Source of the DNA: Streptosporangium roseum DSM 43021
Lineage (GTDB): Bacteria; Actinomycetota; Actinomycetes; Streptosporangiales; Streptosporangiaceae
Reading direction: 5' to 3'
NCBI RefSeq assembly: GCF_000024865.1
Contig: NC_013595.1
Span: 8,432,001-8,496,000 of the forward strand
Length of the DNA stretch: 64,000 bases
The number at the start of each line of letters is the position of its first letter. Position 1 is the stretch's first letter. The position numbers were made by a program, and so were the translations under genes. The notes under the pieces were generated by a model. It was not told the DNA's origin, did not search any database, and was given only the letters and a program-made list of their open reading frames with translations. Below are positions 59,057 through 64,000 of the stretch, in pieces.

Positions 59057-59377
59057 TCACAGGAGGCCGTGATACAGCCTCAGCGCGTCATCCAGTGCGT
59101 CCAGCTCGTCGTCCTCCAGGATTCCGACCCACTGCGTGAGCTTGGCGATGTCCACCGCGAGCATCTGCTCAAGCAGGATCCGGCATTTGCGGCCGTCGAT
59201 CTCCGCCTCCGGGCGGGTCAAGCTCGCCCGGGCGGAGGTCGACGTAGGCGCCACCGTCACAACCGATCCGATGAAGCTCGTGGCGGTCACCACGACGGCG
59301 TATCGCCGCCCCTGCTGTGTGTGGTCCGAGGAACGGGCGGGGAGAGTCACATGGAAGACGGACCCCTTACGAAGCAA
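59057..59377 (-). CDS. MazF/PemK-like mRNA-interferase toxin
   Basis: About 106 aa. Conserved blocks are GSVFHVTLPA (strand 1), GRRYAVVVTA (strand 2), and the C-terminal CRILLEQMLAVDIAKL, matching the L.dQLrtvDk.RL element of MazF/PemK endoribonucleases. The RxAVVV Arg and the downstream Thr/Ser (PTSTSAR) are where catalytic residues lie. It would cleave mRNA and stop growth. The start is a TTG at 59377 that overlaps the antitoxin stop (8 nt in), with no Shine-Dalgarno sequence, implying translational coupling. The longer frame upstream is the antitoxin in another frame. Confidence 0.82.
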   Translation of the reverse strand: MLRKGSVFHVTLPARSSDHTQQGRRYAVVVTATSFIGSVVTVAPTSTSARASLTRPEAEIDGRKCRILLEQMLAVDIAKLTQWVGILEDDELDALDDALRLYHGLL

Positions 59378-59597
59378 GGTAGCGGGCCCACTCCCTGATC
59401 CGCTCGGCCTCTTCCCGCTCGGCCGGATCGCTGGCGATCTCGGCCGACTCCTTCCGCATCCGCTCTTGCATGGTGGTGAACCACGCGAGGTGGATGGCCT
59501 TGCGAACGACCTCCGAGATCGATTCGCCCATCTCCTCGGCGACCTGCTCAAGTTCTTTGCGCGTCTTCTCGTCAAGACGCACCGTCACCGTCGTCAT
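59367..59597 (-). CDS. Ribbon-helix-helix antitoxin
   Basis: A 76-aa antitoxin. TVTVRLDEKTRKELEQV is the MetJ/Arc strand and first helix and GESISEVVRKAIHLAW the second; the acidic-basic C-terminal helix (ERMRKESAEIASDP to EWARYLAS) would wrap the toxin. It binds its own promoter: a TGTAA-N11-TTACA dyad lies 8-29 bp upstream. Antitoxin-first order with overlapping genes is the canonical type II layout. The ATG at 59597 follows an AT-rich stretch. Confidence 0.88.
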   Translation of the reverse strand: MTTVTVRLDEKTRKELEQVAEEMGESISEVVRKAIHLAWFTTMQERMRKESAEIASDPAEREEAERIREWARYLAS

Positions 59598-59605
59598 GCC
59601 GTCAA

Positions 59606-59626
59606 TGTAACACGAACTGTCTTACA
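59606..59626. promoter_or_regulatory. Candidate autoregulatory operator of the toxin-antitoxin pair
   Basis: TGTAA and TTACA arms, 11-bp spacer, directly between the antitoxin start and direct-repeat copy 2. The inserted cassette appears to end at its last base. Confidence 0.5.
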
Positions 59627-59662
59627 CGGCCGGTCACGCCTGACCTGAGGCCAGATCGAGGA
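59627..59662. repeat. 36-bp direct repeat, copy 2
   Basis: Begins CGGCCGGTCACGCCTGACCT and matches copy 1 base for base. It includes the stop codon and last codons of the glucosidase (minus strand). Confidence 0.97.
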
Positions 59663-61265
59663 AGAGCGCGGACGACCAGCCGAAGCCGCTGGTCGCTCGG
59701 GCCGCGCGGGCGCCGGTGAGCGGGTTCCAGTATTCGTACAGGCCGCCACCGGCGTTCACCATGTCCAGGGTCCGCCGGGTCAGCTCGTCGGCCACCTCGG
59801 CGTAGCCGGAGCGGCGCAGGCCCTCGATCAGCAGGTAGTTGACGTTGAGCCAGACCGGGCCGCGCCACATGGCGTCGGGGTCGAAGTCCGGGTCGTCGAA
59901 GGCGACCGTGGGCACCGGCCGCTCGCCCCAGAAGGACGGGGAGAGCAGGTCGGCCACCAGGCGCCCGGCGATCTCCCCGGGGAGGCGGCCGGTGAGCAGC
60001 GGCAGCAGCTCCAGCGGGGTCCGGGTCGCCACCTCGGTCACGGCGCCGGCCGGGCCCGAGGGGCCGGATGCGGACTTGGCCAGGGTGACGAACCGCCTGC
60101 CGTTCCAGCGCCCGGCCACCAGCAGCTCCACGTGCTCGGCCGCCCGCTTCCGCCAGGCCGCCGCCTCCTCGGTACGGCCCAGCGCCTCGGCGATGTCGCC
60201 CAGCCGGTCGGCCTGCAGGGCCAGGTAGGAGTTGAGGTCCGGGGGCTCGGCGCGAGGGCCGTGGTCCCAGATCGGGCTGTCGTCCAGGCCGGACGAGTAC
60301 GGGTGGAGATACTCGGCGAGCCCGTCCCCGTCGGGGTCGGAGACGGTCAGCCACCACTCGTGCGAGCGGGCGATCGGCTCGTACACCTCCTCGAGGAACC
60401 CCGGGTCCGGGGCGACCTCGTGGATCTTCCAGACGGCCCACGCGGCGAGCGGGGGCTTGGTCACCGGGACGACGCCGCCGATCGGCCCCTCCTCCGGGGA
60501 GCCGGCCCCCCGCTCCGTTCCGCCGGCCTGGCCGACGTGCTGGGCCAGGCGGGCGTGGTCGGAGCGGGGCAGGTCGGTGGTCTCGGCGAGCACGCCCAGG
60601 TCGTGGACCACGTCGGGGATGAGGCCGTCGGGGCGCTGGTGGTCCAGGAGGATGCGGATCTGGTCGCGGGCGAGGCCGGGGTCGGCATGGCGCAGGCCGA
60701 CGGCGTGGAAGTACGCATCCCAGTTCCAGATGCCGACATATCCGAACTTGGAGGGGACGACGCCCTCCCGGCCGCCCGCGAACGCGATGGGCAGCAGGTT
60801 CACGCCCAGCGTCCACCATGCCTGCTCGGCCCGCTCCCGCAGCCCCTCCGGCACGGCCGGCATCCGATCGGCCCACTCCTGACGGCGCCGCGCGGCCGCC
60901 TCCAGCAGTGCCGCGCCGTCGTACGGGCGCGCCTCCCCCACCAGCACGAGGGTCCCGTCGACGTCGCCGGCGCCGCCGTCCCAGACCGCCCGCGCCGCCG
61001 AGCCGGTCAGCACCAGCGTCCCGGCGTCGGCGAAGACCAGGTCCACGCCTCCCTCGAAGGAGATCCGGTCGGGGCGCGCATGCCGTACGGGCAGCTCGGC
61101 GTCGCCGCGGAACAGCCGCAGGCCGGTCAGGACGGTCGTCTCCGACAGCCGGGTCTCGTACTCGGCGCGGGCGATCCAGAGCGAGCCGTCCTCGGCGGCC
61201 ATCACCAGCAGCCGGGAACCCCGCTCGGTGAAGGGAGTCGTCCGAAGGTCACGCAGTTCGAACAT
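59634..61265 (-). CDS. Glucosidase-like glycoside hydrolase ((alpha/alpha)6 barrel, GH63/MGH-like)
   Basis: A 543-aa protein. A ~130-residue beta-rich N-terminal domain (MFELRDLRTTPFTERGSRLL) is followed by an (alpha/alpha)6 barrel. The barrel has WNWDAYFHAVGLRHADP (acid Asp), LIPDVVHDLG, YLHPYSSGLDDSP with a DD pair, WRGPVWLNVNYLL and the closing ATSGFGWSSALFLDL, all seen in GH63/mannosylglycerate-hydrolase-like enzymes. It probably cleaves alpha-glucosides or mannosyl-glycerate delivered by the ABC importer encoded just upstream on the same strand (2-bp gap). No signal peptide, so it acts in the cytosol. Its C-terminus lies in repeat copy 2. Confidence 0.88.
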   Translation of the reverse strand: MFELRDLRTTPFTERGSRLLVMAAEDGSLWIARAEYETRLSETTVLTGLRLFRGDAELPVRHARPDRISFEGGVDLVFADAGTLVLTGSAARAVWDGGAGDVDGTLVLVGEARPYDGAALLEAAARRRQEWADRMPAVPEGLRERAEQAWWTLGVNLLPIAFAGGREGVVPSKFGYVGIWNWDAYFHAVGLRHADPGLARDQIRILLDHQRPDGLIPDVVHDLGVLAETTDLPRSDHARLAQHVGQAGGTERGAGSPEEGPIGGVVPVTKPPLAAWAVWKIHEVAPDPGFLEEVYEPIARSHEWWLTVSDPDGDGLAEYLHPYSSGLDDSPIWDHGPRAEPPDLNSYLALQADRLGDIAEALGRTEEAAAWRKRAAEHVELLVAGRWNGRRFVTLAKSASGPSGPAGAVTEVATRTPLELLPLLTGRLPGEIAGRLVADLLSPSFWGERPVPTVAFDDPDFDPDAMWRGPVWLNVNYLLIEGLRRSGYAEVADELTRRTLDMVNAGGGLYEYWNPLTGARAARATSGFGWSSALFLDLASGQA

Positions 61266-61267
61266 CG

Positions 61268-62128
61268 TCAGCGTCCTCCCAGGCCGGACATGGCCATGCT
61301 GTTGAGAATGCGCCGCTGGCCGATCAGGAAGGCGATCATCATCGGGACGACCGAGATGGCCGAGGCGGCGAGGGTGAGACCGTAGTCGGTGGCGCCGTGC
61401 TGCCCGGCGAACTGGCTGACCAGCAGCGGCACGGTGGCCAGCTCCGGCGAATTCAGGAAGATCAGCGGGAAGAAGAAGCTGTTCCAGCTCGCCAGGAAGA
61501 CGATGATGCCCAGCGCGCCCATGCCGGGCCGGACGTTGGGCAGCACGACCCGCCAGAAGATCGTCCAGCGGTTGGCGCCGTCGAGGCGGGCCGCCTCCTC
61601 CAGCTCGATCGGGACCGCCCGGATGAACTGGCGCAGCAGGAAGACCGCGAAGGGATTGACGAAGCCGGGCACGATCAGCGCCAGGTGGGAGTCGATCCAG
61701 CCCAGCTCCGCCAGCATCAGGTAGAGCGGGACGACGGTCACCTGCGCCGGCACCATCTGGGTCGCCAGGAACAGGCCGAACAGCAGGCCCGAGCCGCGGA
61801 AGCGAATTCTCGCGAAGGCGTAGGCGGCCATGGCGGAGGTGCTCAGGGTGAGGACCACGTTGAGGACCGCGATGTAGAAGCTGTTCCAGTACGCCTGGGC
61901 GAAGGGCAGCGCGCCGAACGCGTCGGGGTAGTTCTGCGCCCGCCAGGGGTTGGGCAGCCAGTCCAGCGGCGCGTTGAGCATCTGGCGCGCGCCCTTGAAC
62001 GACGTCAGCAGCATCCAGACGAACGGGAACAGCATCGCCAGCCCGCCGGCGATGAGCACGGCGTGCAGGGCGATCCGGCCCAGGCGGCGGGAGGCGGGGG
62101 TGCCGGGGGACCCGGGGATCACAGCCAT
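61268..62128 (-). CDS. Carbohydrate ABC transporter permease (MalG type)
   Basis: A 286-aa membrane permease with about six helices. IALHAVLIAGGLAMLFPFVWML begins helix 1, AQVTVVPLYLMLAEL is the helix-3/4 region, and the EAA loop ELEEAARLDGANRWTIF lies near residues 175-190 for ATPase docking. It pairs with the permease encoded upstream in this minus-strand operon. No ATPase gene is present, so a shared MsiK-type ATPase may serve it, as is common in actinomycetes. The 2-bp gap to the glucosidase shows tight coupling. Confidence 0.95.
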   Translation of the reverse strand: MAVIPGSPGTPASRRLGRIALHAVLIAGGLAMLFPFVWMLLTSFKGARQMLNAPLDWLPNPWRAQNYPDAFGALPFAQAYWNSFYIAVLNVVLTLSTSAMAAYAFARIRFRGSGLLFGLFLATQMVPAQVTVVPLYLMLAELGWIDSHLALIVPGFVNPFAVFLLRQFIRAVPIELEEAARLDGANRWTIFWRVVLPNVRPGMGALGIIVFLASWNSFFFPLIFLNSPELATVPLLVSQFAGQHGATDYGLTLAASAISVVPMMIAFLIGQRRILNSMAMSGLGGR

Positions 62129-62139
62129 CGACGGTCCCC

Positions 62140-63078
62140 TTAGGAGTCGTAGTGGACGAAGCGCTTCTGCACTCCGAACTGGACGAGGGTGACGAGCAGC
62201 GTCAGTGCGAGCAGGATCAGCGCGGCGGCGCTGCTCATGCCGAACTCGAAGTTCTTGAAGCCCAGGTCGTAGATCTGGTAGACGATCGTGCGGGCGCCGT
62301 CGTTGTGGTCGGGGTCGACCAGCACGTAGATCTGGTCGAACGCCTGGAACGAGCTGATCACCGCGACCACGGTGGAGAAGAAGACGGTCGGGGAGATCAT
62401 GGGCAGTGTCACCGAGCGGAAGATGCGGATCGGGCCCGCCCCGTCGATGCGGGCGGCCTCCATCAGGGCGGGCGGGATGGTCTGCAGCCCGGCCAGGAAG
62501 ATCACGACGTTGAGGCCGAGCGAGGACCAGATGGTCACGACCGCGATGGCCACGATGACCCAGCCCGGGTCCTCAAGCCAGTCGGGCAGCGCGATCCCGA
62601 ACCAGTCGTGCACGGTCCTGTTGAGGACGCCGTAGTCGCCGCTGGCCAGGATGACCTGCCACATCACGGCCACCGCCACCGAGCTGGTGACCACCGGCAG
62701 GAAATAGACGACCCGGTAGAAGGTCTTGCCCCTGACCTGGTTCAGCGCGAGGGCGATGAGCAGCGCGAGCGCCAGGCCGACCGGGACCGTCAGGAAGGCG
62801 AGCTTGACGGTGTTCCAGACGGCCGTGCCGAAGGCGGGGTCGGAGAGCTGGGCGGCGAAGTTGTCGAAGCCGGCCCAGGACTTCTCGCCGAGCCCGTCCC
62901 ACTTCATGAACGCGAGCACGACCGCGAACCCGAGCGGGAAGACCAGGAACGCCAGCAGGCCGAGGACCTGCGGAGCGAGGAACAGCGTGGCCCACCAGCC
63001 GTCCCGGTTCCGCACGCGCGTCGCCGCGCGTGCGGACCGGGTCTTCGCGGCGGGGCGCGCCGGGGTGACGACGCCCAC
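62140..63078 (-). CDS. Carbohydrate ABC transporter permease (MalF type)
   Basis: A 312-aa permease. A basic N-terminal tail (~25 aa) precedes six helices (WWATLFLAPQVLGLLAFLVFPL opens the first). The EAA loop is IPPALMEAARIDGAGPIRIFRSVTLPMISPT across its two helices, and the AVIEGLQTLP-like stretch resembles sugar permeases. It forms the heterodimer with the MalG-type subunit encoded 11 bp downstream. The operon reads binding protein, MalF-type, MalG-type, glucosidase. The substrate is probably a di- or oligosaccharide; which one is unknown. Confidence 0.95.
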   Translation of the reverse strand: MGVVTPARPAAKTRSARAATRVRNRDGWWATLFLAPQVLGLLAFLVFPLGFAVVLAFMKWDGLGEKSWAGFDNFAAQLSDPAFGTAVWNTVKLAFLTVPVGLALALLIALALNQVRGKTFYRVVYFLPVVTSSVAVAVMWQVILASGDYGVLNRTVHDWFGIALPDWLEDPGWVIVAIAVVTIWSSLGLNVVIFLAGLQTIPPALMEAARIDGAGPIRIFRSVTLPMISPTVFFSTVVAVISSFQAFDQIYVLVDPDHNDGARTIVYQIYDLGFKNFEFGMSSAAALILLALTLLVTLVQFGVQKRFVHYDS

Positions 63079-63083
63079 CGCCG

Positions 63084-64000
63084 CTAACCGATCTTGCCGT
63101 CGACGATGGCCTGGAGCTCGGTCATGCCCTGCTCGAAGGCGACCTTGCCGGTCCAGACCTTCAGCAGGTGGTCGTTGATGTCCTTGGTGAGACCCGGCAC
63201 GGCGACCTCCTCGGGGTAGTTGGCGAAGCCGGTGTCACGGACGTCCAGGAGCGTCTGGGCGTGCGCCGGGTAGTTGTCCTCCAGCACGATCTGCTCGGCG
63301 CCCTTGACCGAGGGGACCGCGCCGCCGCCCTTGAGCCGCTGGAGCTGCCCCTCCTTGCTGACGAACTCGGTCAGGAAGGTGAAGGCCTCCTTGGCGTTCT
63401 TGGAGTCCTTGTTCAGCGCGAGGTAGGAGGCCGCGACCGCGCCGGGCATCGGCTGGCCGGTCTCCGACGGGAACGGCACGATGTCGTAGTTGGGCAGGTC
63501 GCCGCCCTTCTTGACCACGTCGATCACCCACCGGCCGCCGGCGTAGAAGCCGGCCTTGCCCCGCAGGAACTGGGTGTTGGCGCCGTTGCTGGCGGGCAGC
63601 ACGTCGACCGACAGGAAGGTCTTGTCCGCGTACCCCTTGGCGAGGGTCTCCAGGGCCTTACGGGACTTGGGGTCGGTGGTGGCGACGAACTTGCCGCCGT
63701 CCCAGACCTTGCCGCCGAAGCCGCCGATCATGCTGTAGGTCGAGCCGTACCAGTTCCAGAAGAGGGAGCCGGCCTTGCCCGCGGCCTTGAGCTTGGCGTT
63801 CATCTCCAGGTATTTGGCCATGGTCCACTTGCCGGCCGCGTTCAGCTCGGCCGGGTCCTCGGTGATCCCGGCCTCCTTGAGCGCCTTCTTGCCGTACCAG
63901 AGGACCTCGGGGCTGGTGTCGTTCGGGATGCCGTAGATCTGGCCGTCCTTCTTGGCCCCGCCGTAGATGCCCTCGAAGTAGTCCTCGGGCTTGCTCTTGC
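63084..64000 (-). CDS. Sugar-binding extracellular solute-binding protein (5'-partial)
   Basis: The coding region runs off the window end, so the N-terminal signal/lipobox is missing; about 305 residues are visible. IYGIPNDTSPEVLWYGKKAL, GGRWVIDVVKKGGDL and VAASYLALNKDSKNAKEAFTFL are typical of family-1 (MalE-like) binding proteins. The C-terminal LTKDINDHLLKVWTGKVAFEQG closes the fold. It would deliver sugar to the two permeases downstream (5-bp gap) and is presumably a lipoprotein. A short open frame inside it is only the visible part of the same frame. Confidence 0.93.
   Translation of the reverse strand, partial: KSKPEDYFEGIYGGAKKDGQIYGIPNDTSPEVLWYGKKALKEAGITEDPAELNAAGKWTMAKYLEMNAKLKAAGKAGSLFWNWYGSTYSMIGGFGGKVWDGGKFVATTDPKSRKALETLAKGYADKTFLSVDVLPASNGANTQFLRGKAGFYAGGRWVIDVVKKGGDLPNYDIVPFPSETGQPMPGAVAASYLALNKDSKNAKEAFTFLTEFVSKEGQLQRLKGGGAVPSVKGAEQIVLEDNYPAHAQTLLDVRDTGFANYPEEVAVPGLTKDINDHLLKVWTGKVAFEQGMTELQAIVDGKIG

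Noticed and set aside
59367..59575. Longer toxin start upstream of 59377
   Set aside because: That stretch is the antitoxin gene read in another frame (Arg/Ser/Pro-rich) and the MazF fold begins at the TTG 59377.

Overview
The window is high-GC actinobacterial chromosome (G/C-rich third codon positions throughout, frequent GTG/TTG starts, many ATGA stop-start overlaps). Several gene types fit a filamentous actinomycete of the Streptosporangiaceae kind: serine/threonine kinases with Pro/Thr-rich ectodomains, a DUF2510 protein, an HTH-transmembrane-ricin-like protein, an F420-dependent PPOX protein, a WXG100-like gene pair and a sigma factor fused to a membrane anchor. The genus is an inference from gene style. 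No rRNA, CRISPR array, phage or plasmid backbone is visible.

Layout. (1) 1-4191: end of an amino-acid ABC importer (permease, ATPase), an acetoacetate-decarboxylase-like enzyme, a GntR/FCD regulator and an SDR, forming a small catabolic or uptake locus, followed by a decayed IS5-type transposase fragment carrying three 27-bp tandem repeats. (2) 4476-7781: three NAD(P)-dependent oxidoreductases and a divergent HxlR redox-type regulator. (3) 7892-10327: rRNA/tRNA methyltransferase, DUF4184 membrane protein and a CDF-like membrane protein. (4) 10503-14237: a membrane-anchored solute-binding/VWA protein and a sigma factor fused to an anti-sigma-type zinc finger, a membrane helix and a surface domain. 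(5) 14390-33427: a large surface-polysaccharide region with GT2 glycosyltransferases, two paralogous BioF2/FemAB-like acyltransferases, a polysaccharide deacetylase, a Wzx-like flippase, a cytochrome P450, a DegT-type aminotransferase, a GH26-like lipoprotein and a GT2/polytopic fusion. Related small membrane proteins stand at both ends. An HTH-TM-ricin gene and a vanadium-haloperoxidase pseudogene, broken by an IS200/IS605-type remnant, sit inside it. (6) 33533-37995: an SDR behind twin 23-bp operators, a phosphotransferase, and a MocR regulator divergent from a PPOX gene. (7) 38073-45789: two Ser/Thr kinases, a pseudokinase, a DUF2510 membrane protein, oligoribonuclease, tRNA-His with a strong terminator, and a tiny LuxR protein. 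(8) 45806-57899: lysine 6-transaminase, HdeD, an M20 amidohydrolase, an F420 PPOX protein, TrhA, a penicillin-binding protein, a spermidine-synthase-like protein, the WXG100-like/CpnT-N-like pair, an orphan histidine kinase and a secreted class-A-beta-lactamase-like serine hydrolase. (9) 58034-64000: pirin, a MazF/RHH toxin-antitoxin pair exactly bracketed by a 36-bp direct repeat, and a sugar ABC operon (glucosidase, two permeases, binding protein cut by the window end).

How the parts work together. The polysaccharide genes 14390-15888, 16042-22028 and 22132-25288 are mostly joined by 4-8 nt overlaps. They read as a pathway that makes an amino sugar (DegT), builds a lipid-linked glycan (GT2s), acylates or deacetylates it, flips it (Wzx-like) and perhaps polymerises it (GT2-polytopic fusion). 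The strongest unexplained structures are the toxin-antitoxin insertion between two genes whose 3' ends were duplicated, the sigma/zinc-finger/surface-domain fusion, and the kinase-kinase-pseudokinase array.
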